DNA of 64,000 nt from Prevotella sp. (GTDB taxonomy: Bacteria; Bacteroidota; Bacteroidia; Bacteroidales; Bacteroidaceae), in assembly GCA_015060485.1 (NCBI GenBank), contig SUYI01000003.1, positions 121,527-185,526 on the forward strand, read 5' to 3'. How positions within the stretch are numbered: the stretch's first letter is position 1; each line of letters starts with the position of its first letter. The position numbers and the translations under genes are program-made. Positions 45,111-53,899 of the stretch are shown piece by piece. The notes under the pieces were generated by a model. The model made no database searches, was not told the origin of the DNA, and saw nothing but the letters and a program-made list of their open reading frames with translations.

Positions 45111-46964
45111 ATGAAACTATTCAATAAATATTTCGTGGGAGCGCTGCTCCTTGGAGCCAGTTCGTTGGGATTGACCTCATGCGATCTGGATGAATATAAC
45201 CCCTCGAACGAGGGTGCCGATGCCGTGTTCGCCTCTGAGCAGGGTATGGAAGGTCTGGTCAACCAGTTGTACTACAACTATAAGTGGAAATACTTCGGAC
45301 GTGAGGACCCCGTATTGTATTTCGAGGGTGCCGGCGACATCTGGGCCAACGTGCCTGAGAAGAATGAGTATGGTATGCAGCTGACGCGTTTTGTGAATCT
45401 GCAGGGCGATCGCGGTCAGGTGAAAGGTGCCTGGGAGCGTAACTACGACAATGTGAACATTGCTAATTCGGTGCTTCAGTATCTGCCTACTACAAAGGGA
45501 CTGACCGACGAGGTTCGTAATGATTTCGAGGGCGAGGCCCGCTTCACCCGTGCTTTTGCCTACTGGTGGTTGGTAGAGTGGTTCGGTGACATCGAGATGC
45601 GTACTGCCGGTACCGATGAGCCTAAATTCACTGCCGTGCGTACAGACCGTAAGGTGATTTACGACGAGATCATTATCCCCGATGCCGAGAAGGCTTCGCA
45701 AATGCTGCCCGTACAGCCTTACAAAGGCAATGTGGGCCGTGCAACGAAGAAGGCAGCCTATGGTCTGCTGGCTCGCGTCTGTCTGGCTCGTGCCCAGTAC
45801 GAGACTGCCGGTAGTGCCGAGCAGAAGGTTTTCTACCAGAAGGCTTACGATGCTGCCAAGTATGTGATGGACAACAAAGGTGCGCTGGGTATTAAGTTGT
45901 ATAAAACCTACGATGAGATCTGGCAGGCTAAGAACAACAAGACGAACACCGAGTTCCTGTGGGTGGTGTCGCACTCTTCGGACGCTTCGCTGAACCCCAA
46001 CCCGAAGAACCCCAACCGTCTGCACCTTTACTGGGCTCCCCGTCTGACAGACCGTGCTGGTATCACAACGAGTGGCGACAGCTGGGAATACCCGAAAGAG
46101 AGTGTGCTGCTCATGCCTACCTACTACTTCCTGAAGTTGTGGAAGGATTGGGACATCCGCTACGAGGTGCTCTTCCAGGAAGAGTTCTACGAGAACAACC
46201 GTCGTGGTTCGTACACTTGGGAACAGGGTATGGCCGACAACTATAATGCCGTTCCTGAACTGGTGGGAAAGACCGTCGACAACGATGATGTCGTACTGTG
46301 TTTCACCAAGGAGGCTGTAACTACCGAACAGAAGGTGGCTGCTGCCAACGAAGGAATCTGTCTGGTAGGTTGCAACGACACCTATGACGTAGGAGCCGTG
46401 AATGCACAGGGCGGTTGCCGTATTCGTAGTGATATCAAGACGAAGTACGAAGCGTTCCCCCGCTTCAGAAAGTATCGTATCTGGGATCGCAATCCCAATG
46501 GCACCATTCTGTTGCAGGCTGCTAACGGTAACGTCGGTTTTGCCGATGCACCTGTGATGCGCTATGCCGAGATGCCGCTGATTGCTGCTGAGGCTATGAT
46601 TGGTTTGGGCAATCCTGGTGCTGCCGCACAGATTATCAATAGCGAAATCCGCAATGCCCGTGTGGTGAAGCCCGGCCATGACTTGAGCGAAGCTCAGGTG
46701 ACAGCCAGCGACATGACGGTAGAATGGATACTGGAAGAGCGTGCCCGCGAGCTGTGTGGCGAGTGGCTGCGCTGGTTCGACCTGAAGCGTACCGGCAACC
46801 TGGTGAACTACATCCGTCAGCACAATCCTGCTTGGGATGGTAACGACGTGGTCGACGAGCACAACAACCTGTGGCCCATCCCCACCACGTTCCTCGACAA
46901 GTTGCAGAATGCTGAGGAGTTTGGCCAGAATCCGGGCTACGACCCCTATGTGCGTTCGAACTAA
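45111..46964 (+). CDS. susD: SusD/RagB family glycan-binding lipoprotein
   Basis: 617 residues. The lipoprotein signal ends GLTSC (Cys24). The helical SusD fold and C-terminal RagB/SusD block (RARELCGEWLRWFDLKRTGNL) are clear. It caps the SusC pore at the cell surface and captures oligosaccharides. Transcription ends at a strong terminator at 46984-47021; the next gene has its own promoter. Confidence 0.95.
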   Translation: MKLFNKYFVGALLLGASSLGLTSCDLDEYNPSNEGADAVFASEQGMEGLVNQLYYNYKWKYFGREDPVLYFEGAGDIWANVPEKNEYGMQLTRFVNLQGDRGQVKGAWERNYDNVNIANSVLQYLPTTKGLTDEVRNDFEGEARFTRAFAYWWLVEWFGDIEMRTAGTDEPKFTAVRTDRKVIYDEIIIPDAEKASQMLPVQPYKGNVGRATKKAAYGLLARVCLARAQYETAGSAEQKVFYQKAYDAAKYVMDNKGALGIKLYKTYDEIWQAKNNKTNTEFLWVVSHSSDASLNPNPKNPNRLHLYWAPRLTDRAGITTSGDSWEYPKESVLLMPTYYFLKLWKDWDIRYEVLFQEEFYENNRRGSYTWEQGMADNYNAVPELVGKTVDNDDVVLCFTKEAVTTEQKVAAANEGICLVGCNDTYDVGAVNAQGGCRIRSDIKTKYEAFPRFRKYRIWDRNPNGTILLQAANGNVGFADAPVMRYAEMPLIAAEAMIGLGNPGAAAQIINSEIRNARVVKPGHDLSEAQVTASDMTVEWILEERARELCGEWLRWFDLKRTGNLVNYIRQHNPAWDGNDVVDEHNNLWPIPTTFLDKLQNAEEFGQNPGYDPYVRSN

Positions 46965-46983
46965 AAAACAATAATAAAAATAA

Positions 46984-47021
46984 GGTAAAGGGTGGCGAAA
47001 GGGCTGCCCTTTATCTTTTTT
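46984..47021 (+). terminator. Intrinsic terminator after susD
   Basis: GGTAAAGGG pairs with CCCTTTATC (9 bp with one G-U), then TTTTTT. Confidence 0.8.
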
Positions 47022-47065
47022 GAAAAAAAAATCTCAAAAAGCTTTCTACATTCAACTTTTTTCCC

Positions 47066-47073
47066 TAACTTTG
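47066..47073 (+). promoter_or_regulatory. -7 box of secreted protein gene after susD
   Basis: TAACTTTG, 45 nt before the ATG at 47119. It follows the susD terminator, so this gene is a separate transcript. Confidence 0.55.
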
Positions 47074-47118
47074 CAGCACAAACTTGAAAATAATATTATT
47101 AACTTCAATTCAATTTAA

Positions 47119-48768
47119 ATGCTTATGAAAAAAAATTTACGCTATTTCTTTGTTGCCGCACTGGCAATGATGAGTATGAGTACAATGGCTCAGACAACTG
47201 TTACGTTTGATGCAGCCACTGACAAGGGTACAAGAACTTCTTCTGACGCTGGTGAAGACCAAATTACCAAGGACGGTGTGACGATTGCTGTCAGCAATGG
47301 TTGTATGAACCTGACTGACCAGTATCGTTGCTACAAGGGTGCTACTTTCACCGTTACTTCAACTGCAGGCAACATTGCAAAGGTTGAGATCTCTTGCACT
47401 GCTGAGGGTACAGAAAAGTATGGTCCTGGTAACTTTACGGATGCTACTGCTGGTGCTTATACTTATGAAGGTAAGGTCGGTACTTGGACTGGCGATGCAG
47501 CTTCGTTCTCAATGACTTCTTCTACCAATCAGGTTCGTATGAATACCGTTGTTGTCACACTTGCTGGTGGCGGTGCTGAAGGTGGTACCCGTGTTTGGGA
47601 CTTCACCATTCTGCCTACTCAGAAGGTTGACGGAACTGGTAACCTCGAAGGAAACCTTGGTGATGCCGGTGTATTTGTTGAGGACGGTGGTGCTGCTTGG
47701 CAGCAGGTCTACAATAAGGCTGGTCTGCCCGATGGTACCGAGTTTACCTGCGCCGACGGTGTAGTGTTCGAGCCCACCAAGGGTCTGAAGTGGAGTGCAC
47801 TGGAGAACAACAAGATGGTGTTCTACCGCAACTATCCCGCAGCTGAAGGAAGCAACTATGGTGGCAAGCACTTGGCATTCAACAAGGCTGCTGAAGTGAT
47901 GATTCCCGCCAAGGCCGGTCAGGTCATCGAGATGGTGCTGGCTTCTTCTAAGAGTGGTGGAACGACCAAGAAGATTACCAGCCAGGATGTTGTTGAAACC
48001 TTCGACGATGGTGGTGGTATCAAGATTGAGTTCCCCAATGCTTACGAGTATGGTACATACACGCTGACCGCAAAGGTTGACAACCCCTATCTGGCATTCG
48101 AGAGCACATTCTGTGTTCAGAAGATTACCGTTAAGGACGCTGGCAGCAGCGAGGGTGGTGTTATCTTCTCTGCTAACCCCACTGAGGCATGGGATGCTCC
48201 TGCAGGTGCTGAGACTGAGATTCCCGCTGCTAATGCAACTATCGCTGGTGGTAAGATGTACGCTAACAATGGACAGGATGCTGCCAAGGCTATGATTAAG
48301 GTACAGGGTGGTGAGGCTGCCTTCCAGTGCACCAACAACAATACCTTCTTCAAGGTTGTTCTGGACAAGGCTCTCGAGGCTGGCGACGTCATCAGCACTC
48401 GCATGCAGTCTAGAACGGATACCGACCTGGGTCTGTTCTTCGGTGCAGAAGAAACTCGTCCGAACGAGACCACTACTTCTATCATCCTGCTTACTGCTGC
48501 TGAGCAGGCTTGGGTTGATGCTCCTACCTATACGGTAGTCACTGGTGACGCTATTTGCGGACAGAGCACCTTCTACATCTTCCGTGCTACTGGTAAGAGC
48601 ACCTATTTCAATACGTTCGCAATCACCCGTGGCGGTGCAACAGGCATCAGCGACGTGAAGGTCGTTCGCGTAGCCGACGGTGCTATCTACAACCTCGCTG
48701 GCCAGAAGGTTGGTAAGGACTACAAGGGTATTGTCATCATGAATGGTAAGAAATTCATGCAGAAATAA
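47119..48768 (+). CDS. Secreted beta-rich protein with C-terminal GIV.NGKK motif, function unknown
   Basis: 549 residues (start ATG 47119, or 47125). A signal peptide ends STMAQ. Three or four beta-sandwich-like segments follow, rich in Gly, Thr and Ala, with a repeated WDF/WDAP type start. The C-terminus IYNLAGQKVGKDYKGIVIMNGKK resembles a cell-surface sorting or anchoring motif of Prevotella-type bacteria and recurs in the next gene. No enzyme signature is seen. A binding role for the pectin locus is possible. The promoter is TAACTTTG (47066-47073), and it ends in a terminator at 48803-48840. Confidence 0.7.
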   Translation: MLMKKNLRYFFVAALAMMSMSTMAQTTVTFDAATDKGTRTSSDAGEDQITKDGVTIAVSNGCMNLTDQYRCYKGATFTVTSTAGNIAKVEISCTAEGTEKYGPGNFTDATAGAYTYEGKVGTWTGDAASFSMTSSTNQVRMNTVVVTLAGGGAEGGTRVWDFTILPTQKVDGTGNLEGNLGDAGVFVEDGGAAWQQVYNKAGLPDGTEFTCADGVVFEPTKGLKWSALENNKMVFYRNYPAAEGSNYGGKHLAFNKAAEVMIPAKAGQVIEMVLASSKSGGTTKKITSQDVVETFDDGGGIKIEFPNAYEYGTYTLTAKVDNPYLAFESTFCVQKITVKDAGSSEGGVIFSANPTEAWDAPAGAETEIPAANATIAGGKMYANNGQDAAKAMIKVQGGEAAFQCTNNNTFFKVVLDKALEAGDVISTRMQSRTDTDLGLFFGAEETRPNETTTSIILLTAAEQAWVDAPTYTVVTGDAICGQSTFYIFRATGKSTYFNTFAITRGGATGISDVKVVRVADGAIYNLAGQKVGKDYKGIVIMNGKKFMQK

Positions 48769-48802
48769 GATGTATTAGTCATTTTGACTAAATAATCTAC
48801 TT

Positions 48803-48840
48803 AAATGGAACGGAATTACACCCCGTTCCATTTTTTTTTT
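48803..48840 (+). terminator. Intrinsic terminator after secreted protein gene
   Basis: AAATGGAACGG pairs with CCGTTCCATTT (11 bp), then a run of T. Confidence 0.85.
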
Positions 48841-48842
48841 CG

Positions 48843-48934
48843 TACCTTTGCAATTAAAATCGCGAAGGTACTCCGTCTTGGCATAAAAAATAAATGAATT
48901 TATTTTGTTCTGCTCTCAACTTTTCGTACCTTTG
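48843..48934 (+). promoter_or_regulatory. Tandem promoters of PL1 gene
   Basis: Box TACCTTTG at 48843-48850, and TTTG (48904-48907), 19 nt, TACCTTTG (48927-48934), 30 nt before the ATG at 48965. Confidence 0.55.
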
Positions 48935-48964
48935 CAGGCAGAAACAAATCAAAACAAAAGGGAA

Positions 48965-51900
48965 ATGAAACCAAAACTGCTTGCAATGCTATGTTTTGCC
49001 GTATCGGTGATGACGGCATGGGGTGTCCCCTATGGTGGGGGCGACGGTACGAAGGAGAAACCGTATCTGATATCGAGTGCTGCCGATTTAACACAGCTGG
49101 CAAACGATGTGGCCAGTACGCCCAACTTCAGCAGGGGACGTTATTTCAAACTCACTGCCGACATCGTGATTAACGAGGGAGTGAATGCTGTGTCGCAGAC
49201 CGACTTGCAGAATGGTAAGGCTTTCCCGCAGACTGCCATGATTGGCGACTATGCCGGCGAGAACGACTATACGCCCTTTCAGGGAGTATTCGACGGCGAT
49301 GGCCATACCATCAGCGGATTCTATACTGTTCCCAATGCCAATTATGTGGGACTGTTTCGCGTATTAGAAGGTGCTGAGATCCGGAATCTGGGCTTGAAGG
49401 ACTGCTTCGTTTATGCGGGAGCCTATCTGAGTTGTTTGGCAGGATTGGTCAAGGACTCGCGCATCATCAACTGTTACGTTGTCGACAGTAAGATTGTCGG
49501 CTGGGGTTCGAACAGTGGACCTTTGGGCGGACAAATTTTCGGCACGTCGAAAATCCAGAACTGCTATACCGCTATGACGCTAAGCACCAAGAACGATACC
49601 GGTGGCATCGTCGGACGTATTGGTAATGGTACCACCGAGCAGGTCGTCATAGAGAACTGCTATACCACCAGCAAGATCACGACCACGAAGTCGAACAAAG
49701 CCGGTGTGACGGCGACGAATGCCGAAGGGTCTGTCGTACGTAACTGCTACTTCACGTCGGCATCTGGTGCCAATGCCGTATGGCCGGCACAAGATAAAGG
49801 TACGACGGAAAACTGTCAGCAGATGACGATAGAGGAGATGCAGACCGACGAGTTTGTGGCATTACTCAATGGTCATGCAGAGACCATTCCTGCTGCCTGC
49901 CGCTGGACGAAGGGAACGGCGGGTCCCGTTCATAACTATGGCGAGGTGACACCCGATGCCGGTGGACGCGATGTCGCTACGCTGGCTACAGACCCAGTGC
50001 CTGCTGATGGCGACTATCATGCTGCTGTCGACGGTGAGGATAATACGCTGCAGTGGACGCTGCCCATCGACGGGAAGACGGCCAAGCAGTACCTCTATCT
50101 GGGAACTGACCAAGAGGACATCAAGGCAGCGACTCCCGACAGGGCTACTGCTACGTTGGGCGCCAAGGACAAGAGCTACACACTCACCACTCGACTCTCA
50201 TCGCTCGCCACGTATTATTGGCGCATCGACCGTGAGGATGCCGAGGGATTGGTGACCGTTGGCGACGTATGGAGTTTCCAACCGCGTCACGAGGCTTTCC
50301 CCGGGGCTGAGGGTTACGGTCGCTACGCCCGAGGAGGACGAGGTGGCAAGGTGGTCTATGTGACCAATCTGCAGAACGACGGTGAGGGCTCGTTGCGGTG
50401 GGCATTGACCAATGGGTCGGGTCCGAGAACGGTGTTGTTCAAAGTGAGCGGCATCATTGATATGGACTTCTCGCCCTGCTGGGTTGATGACCAGGTGACT
50501 ATTGCCGGACAGACAGCACCGGGTAAGGGCATTTGTCTGAAACATGCCGACGTCGGGGTGGGCTCCGACAATATCGTGCGTTTCCTGCGAGCCCGTCGTG
50601 GGTTGGGAACCCCAGCACAAACGGGTAACGCCATCGGAACCGTATACAGCGATTATGCTATTCTGGACCATGTGACCGCCTCATGGGGTACCGACGAGAC
50701 GTTCTCGAGTCGCGGCTCTTATCATGTGACGTTGCAGCGTTCGATGATTAGCGAGGCACTGGGCATTGCCGGCCATCGCAACTATGATGAAGGCACCAAT
50801 CATGGTTATGCGGCAACCATTGGCGGTGACATCGGTTCGTTCCATCACAACCTGCTGGCCAACTGCTACGGACGCAACTGGAGCATGGGCGGCGGAGCCG
50901 ATGCCAACGGACGTTCGAAAGGTCGGTTGGATATGTTCAACAACGTAGTGTATAACTGGTATTCGCGAACGACCGACGGTGGTGCCATGCGTATGCAATT
51001 TGTGAACAACTACTATAAGATGGGCGTCGACACGCAGAAGAAAATCCTCTTCTCTGCCGACAATGAGACAGGTGGCGACCGTGACCAGCTGGCCTATGTT
51101 AGCGGTAACATACGCGAAAATAAAGACGGTTCGCTGACCCACGATAAGTTGGGTGAAACCTATCGGGCTACCGGTCCCCAGCCGGAGGTGACCTGGCAAG
51201 ATGCGCCCTTCTGGGATTCGTGGGCTTCCATCGAAACGGCGCAGGATGCCTATAAGAGTGTGGTGAGCGACGTTGGTGCCAATCAGCCTTATGCCGATCT
51301 GACCGATCAGCGTATCGTGATGGAGACCATCAACCGCTCGTACACGTACGTGGGTTCGAAGTCGGGCATCAAGGGTGAGATTGACGACGAACAGGATGCT
51401 GGCGGTTTTGAGGATTATCCTGAGGAGCAGCGTCCCGAGGCCTACGATAGCGATAATGACGGGCTGCCCGACTGGTGGGAAGAGATAAGAGGAACCGACC
51501 CTGCAACCCCTGCGGGCGATTTTGCTGAGACGAATCTCGACAAGGAGGGTGACGGGTATACGGAGTTGGAGCGTTATCTCGACTTCATGGCCCAGCCTCA
51601 TGTGTTCCTGCAACCTGCCACATCGGCCGTCGTCAGTCTCTCGGCACTGTTTGCCGGCTATACCCTTCAGCCCGTCTATACGGCCGAGGTGGTAGGAACG
51701 GGTGTTGCCATTCAGCAAAACGATGCTGAGTTGACCGTGAAGAGTTCTGAGGGCAACACCATCGCAACGGTGCTGATTGGCGTGAAGGATGCCGAGGGCT
51801 CCAGCTATCAGCGTAGGCTGTGTGTAGCCGTCAGCAACAACAGCACGACTCCCACTGCTGTCCGTAGCATTGCTGCAGGGACCGAAGACCATGCAGCGTC

Positions 51901-51988
51901 CTATAATCTGGCCGGCCAGCGGGTCGATACATCCTATCAGGGCATTGTGGTTGTCAAGGGCAGGAAGGGCTACAAACGGTCAAAATAG
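48965..51988 (+). CDS. Polysaccharide lyase family 1 (pectate-lyase-like) secreted protein
   Basis: 1007 residues from the ATG at 48965. A signal peptide is followed by a GLUG/beta-helix-like region (about 20-300), an Fn3-like segment (about 330-430, ending WRIDREDAEGLVTVGDVWSF), then a PL1 right-handed beta-helix (about 435-720; FPGAEGYGRYARGGRGGKVV, ILDHVTASWGTDE). A Ca-binding-like repeat (SDNDGLPDWWEE) and a C-terminal module with the YNLAGQRV, GIVVVKGRK motif follow. Expected to cleave polygalacturonan by beta-elimination at the surface. Tandem promoter boxes lie upstream (48843 and 48927). Confidence 0.88.
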   Translation: MKPKLLAMLCFAVSVMTAWGVPYGGGDGTKEKPYLISSAADLTQLANDVASTPNFSRGRYFKLTADIVINEGVNAVSQTDLQNGKAFPQTAMIGDYAGENDYTPFQGVFDGDGHTISGFYTVPNANYVGLFRVLEGAEIRNLGLKDCFVYAGAYLSCLAGLVKDSRIINCYVVDSKIVGWGSNSGPLGGQIFGTSKIQNCYTAMTLSTKNDTGGIVGRIGNGTTEQVVIENCYTTSKITTTKSNKAGVTATNAEGSVVRNCYFTSASGANAVWPAQDKGTTENCQQMTIEEMQTDEFVALLNGHAETIPAACRWTKGTAGPVHNYGEVTPDAGGRDVATLATDPVPADGDYHAAVDGEDNTLQWTLPIDGKTAKQYLYLGTDQEDIKAATPDRATATLGAKDKSYTLTTRLSSLATYYWRIDREDAEGLVTVGDVWSFQPRHEAFPGAEGYGRYARGGRGGKVVYVTNLQNDGEGSLRWALTNGSGPRTVLFKVSGIIDMDFSPCWVDDQVTIAGQTAPGKGICLKHADVGVGSDNIVRFLRARRGLGTPAQTGNAIGTVYSDYAILDHVTASWGTDETFSSRGSYHVTLQRSMISEALGIAGHRNYDEGTNHGYAATIGGDIGSFHHNLLANCYGRNWSMGGGADANGRSKGRLDMFNNVVYNWYSRTTDGGAMRMQFVNNYYKMGVDTQKKILFSADNETGGDRDQLAYVSGNIRENKDGSLTHDKLGETYRATGPQPEVTWQDAPFWDSWASIETAQDAYKSVVSDVGANQPYADLTDQRIVMETINRSYTYVGSKSGIKGEIDDEQDAGGFEDYPEEQRPEAYDSDNDGLPDWWEEIRGTDPATPAGDFAETNLDKEGDGYTELERYLDFMAQPHVFLQPATSAVVSLSALFAGYTLQPVYTAEVVGTGVAIQQNDAELTVKSSEGNTIATVLIGVKDAEGSSYQRRLCVAVSNNSTTPTAVRSIAAGTEDHAASYNLAGQRVDTSYQGIVVVKGRKGYKRSK

Positions 51989-52068
51989 AAAGAATAATTG
52001 ACTTTTTCCTTATGGCGTTATCTTCTCACGGAGGAGGGGTGAGGAGATGGGTGATGGTGCGGAGGAGT

Positions 52069-52120
52069 TCCTTTAGAGCTCCTTTAGAGCTCCTTTGGTG
52101 TTCCTTTAGTGTTCCTAAGC
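52069..52120 (+). repeat. 11-nt tandem array, left copy
   Basis: TCCTTTAGAGC twice, TCCTTTGGTGT, TCCTTTAGTGT, TCCTAAGC. Confidence 0.75.
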
Positions 52121-52227
52121 AGATGCCACTCACCTCCCCTGATATTTGAATTCGGGAAATCCAAATACATTTGATTCTACTCTCGCTGCTCCATTGGTTC
52201 TGCGTGACATAAAAATCCACCCCGAAA

Positions 52228-52259
52228 TTTGCATTATTCAGAATAAATCCGTATCTTTA
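52228..52259 (+). promoter_or_regulatory. DUF3791 cassette promoter
   Basis: TTTG (52228-52231), 20 nt, TATCTTTA (52252-52259). Confidence 0.5.
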
Positions 52260-52288
52260 CCCCGGAAATAAAAGGAGAACGCCATTGT

Positions 52289-52507
52289 ATGGAAGAGTTA
52301 AGAATTATATTCGCATCGTCTTGTGTTGAGTCAGCAGCCCGGAAACTAGGTTGCAGCACTGGTGAGATGTACCGCCGCATGAAGCGTGTGGGACTCATCC
52401 ATGGATTCATTCTTCCGGGCTATGAAGTGCTCCATACCCAAAGTCGTGAACACGTTACAGAGGATGTTATAGGGGCACTCCAGATATGGGAATCGAAGCT
52501 CGAGTGA
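52289..52507 (+). CDS. DUF3791 small protein
   Basis: 72 residues. The pattern YRRMKRVGLIHGFILPGYEVLHTQ followed by an acidic helix is the DUF3791 signature. Small helical proteins of this family occur with DUF3990 (ADP-ribosyltransferase-like) genes in Bacteroidota cassettes that look like toxin-antitoxin modules. The promoter is TTTG (52228-52231), 20 nt, TATCTTTA (52252-52259), with AAAGGAG just upstream of the start. Confidence 0.7.
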   Translation: MEELRIIFASSCVESAARKLGCSTGEMYRRMKRVGLIHGFILPGYEVLHTQSREHVTEDVIGALQIWESKLE

Positions 52508-52587
52508 GAGAAGAGCCAAGCCAAGGCTTGAGCTTTTTCCGAGCGAGGCTGAGAAAGACGTAGTCAACAGAAACAAGGAGTTACGGC

Positions 52588-52764
52588 ATGATCAAGATCT
52601 ATCACGGAAGCAATTTGGCAGTGCAAGAGCCACTGGTTGGCATTGGACGTGAGAATCTGGACTTCGGTCTGGGCTTCTATGTGACGGCTCTGTCAACACA
52701 GGAGGTAGTTGACAAGTATCTCCTTTTTGTAGAAACTTATCAAGTTCAGGCCTATGCTAAGTGA
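52588..52764 (+). pseudogene. DUF3990 (ADP-ribosyltransferase-like) remnant with internal deletion
   Basis: 58 residues. The N-terminus MIKIYHGSNLAVQEPL and LDFGLGFYVTAL matches the start of DUF3990 proteins (about 150 residues). It then jumps to STQEVVDKYLLFVETYQ, which resembles the C-terminal end of the family. The middle of the domain is missing, most simply by an in-frame deletion. The catalytic fold cannot be complete, so the product should be inactive. It overlaps the next small gene by 11 nt. Confidence 0.65.
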
Positions 52765-52984
52765 TTTGCTGATGTGGAACAAGATAGGGCGTATTGTTAC
52801 ACTCCTTTCTAAGCGGTTGGACGTGAGCAGCGAACGTGCGCTGGACATTTTCTATACCTCTCTTACTAACGAGCGGCTTCATGACGAGGGAACAGGGCTC
52901 TATTTGATGAGCGATCTTTATATTGTAGATGAGATAATAAGTGAGCTAAGGAACGAAAATAGAGTACAGGTTCCTTCATCCTAA
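52754..52984 (+). CDS. Small helical protein of the DUF3791/DUF3990 cassette
   Basis: 76 residues. The pattern ALDIFYTSLTNERLHDEG, then GLYLMSDLYIVDEIISELR is the second small protein usually found with DUF3791/DUF3990 genes. The start overlaps the DUF3990 remnant by 11 nt, so translation was probably coupled. A hairpin terminator-like sequence lies at 53019-53046. Confidence 0.65.
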   Translation: MLSDLLMWNKIGRIVTLLSKRLDVSSERALDIFYTSLTNERLHDEGTGLYLMSDLYIVDEIISELRNENRVQVPSS

Positions 52985-53018
52985 AGATACGATTTAGTTA
53001 TTATTGGACATCATTCAT

Positions 53019-53046
53019 GGTCACATCCCCCGATGTGACCCTAAAT
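53019..53046 (+). terminator. Hairpin after DUF3791 cassette
   Basis: GGTCACATC pairs with GATGTGACC (9 bp, 4-nt loop). The following T tract is weak. Confidence 0.45.
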
Positions 53047-53146
53047 GTTTTTATGCGAAAAGTTCTTTCATCACATTCCACCATTTCCCTTAGACAATAA
53101 GTAAGGATTTAGCTTGCCAAAACCTTGCGAGGAGCGAAGGAAGTCC

Positions 53147-53176
53147 TCCTTTAGAGCTCCTTTGGTTTTCCTAAGC
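53147..53176 (+). repeat. 11-nt tandem array, right copy
   Basis: TCCTTTAGAGC, TCCTTTGGTTT, TCCTAAGC, the same ending as the left copy 1 kb away. Confidence 0.75.
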
Positions 53177-53282
53177 ATGGTGACACGAATGAAGTGAACC
53201 CAGAATGTTGGACAAAACTTATGGGTTTATTATGAAGCTTGGATTCAAGATCAGTCAATAGAATTTTGATGTTGGATGTTTG

Positions 53283-53311
53283 AAAGAGCTGCTTCGGTGG
53301 CTCTTTTTGAT
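53283..53311 (+). terminator. Strong terminator with UUCG loop
   Basis: AAAGAGCTGC-TTCG-GTGGCTCTTT (10 bp with two G-U), then T run. No gene on this strand ends just before it. Confidence 0.65.
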
Positions 53312-53474
53312 TGTAAGGACATTAACGTCAAAATATTGACGACAAGGAAAAAGATTTCGGTAAGCTTGTTCTTCACTGTGTTGTGGAGTGGCCTGTGCCG
53401 GGCGTTAAGATGCCCACTGATGATTTCCCCACAAATGATTTTTAGAAAAAAAATATTTTTTTTTGCATAAAGAT

Positions 53475-53505
53475 TTTGTCGTATCAGAAAAAATAACTAC
53501 TTTTG
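53475..53505 (+). promoter_or_regulatory. Promoter of candidate ncRNA
   Basis: TTTG (53475-53478), 19 nt, TACTTTTG (53498-53505), with no start codon close behind that opens a convincing gene. Confidence 0.55.
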
Positions 53506-53826
53506 TAGCGTCCAAGCCGAATAACGGATGCCTTTAGGCAGAAGTGAAGGGTTGGGATGCATATTTATGGAAAGGCGTTTACAAAGCGTCTTGTCTTTGG
53601 CTAATCTGAATCTCGCAAATTCAAACCCTGTCAAAGAACAAGGCAACGGTAGATGCTCATTGGGTATGTTATACCCCTATACCTTGTTAAATATACAGGG
53701 CATAGGTATAGTATATACATATTCGGCGTGGGCTTCTGGTGTTGCTCGTTCTACAGGGAATGGCAATGCGAGAGCCTAGATTAGCGGGACGAGTAACGAA
53801 GTACAGACTCTCACGCTTTTTTCGTA
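53498..53826 (+). ncRNA. Probable structured non-coding RNA gene
   Basis: The promoter is TTTG (53475-53478), 19 nt, TACTTTTG (53498-53505). Downstream are several hairpins: GGTAT-ATACC around 53663, CTATACC with GGTATAG (7 bp), and a longer stem around 53741-53766. The end is a stem (GCG-AGAG with CTCT-CA-CGC) and a T run at 53816-53822. The reading frame across it (53528-53779) looks non-coding. Comparable sequences occur, to my recollection, widely in Bacteroidales; a 6S-like or Bacteroidales-1-type RNA is the first hypothesis, unproven. Confidence 0.5.
53767..53822 (+). terminator. Terminator of candidate ncRNA
   Basis: GCG-AGAG (53768-53774) pairs with CTCT and CGC (53808-53816) around a two-base bulge, followed by TTTTTT. 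Confidence 0.5.
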
Positions 53827-53899
53827 CTTATGGGAAGCTCAGATAATAACTAAAAAACGTTTTGCAGGAGAGGCGCAAGACATTTTTTTGAACTGCTAT

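Larger units (their letters stand above)
51989..52288. other. Gap between PL1 gene and DUF3791 cassette
   Basis: About 300 nt without a gene. It contains an 11-nt tandem array at 52069-52120 and the promoter of the DUF3791 gene at 52228-52259. Confidence 0.5.
52985..53474. other. Gene-poor region with hairpins and 11-mer repeat
   Basis: No convincing gene. It holds a 9-bp hairpin (53019-53040), a short 11-nt tandem array (53147-53176), a strong terminator with UUCG loop (53283-53311) and a 6-bp stem CGTCAA-TTGACG near 53328. A 64-residue frame at 53276-53470 looks non-coding. Confidence 0.5.

Noticed and set aside
45177..46862. 561-residue open frame antisense to susD
   Set aside because: It is a shadow of the SusD codon pattern with no domain and no promoter.
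53180..53260. Possible insertion-sequence end near the right 11-mer array
   Set aside because: The string resembles IS ends only loosely; no inverted partner or transposase fragment could be found.
53276..53470. 64-residue frame before the candidate ncRNA
   Set aside because: It begins at a strong terminator hairpin and ends in a low-complexity A/T run.
53528..53779. 83-residue frame in the candidate ncRNA
   Set aside because: There is no hydrophobic or domain pattern, it ends just inside the terminator stem, and the stretch is better explained as structured RNA.
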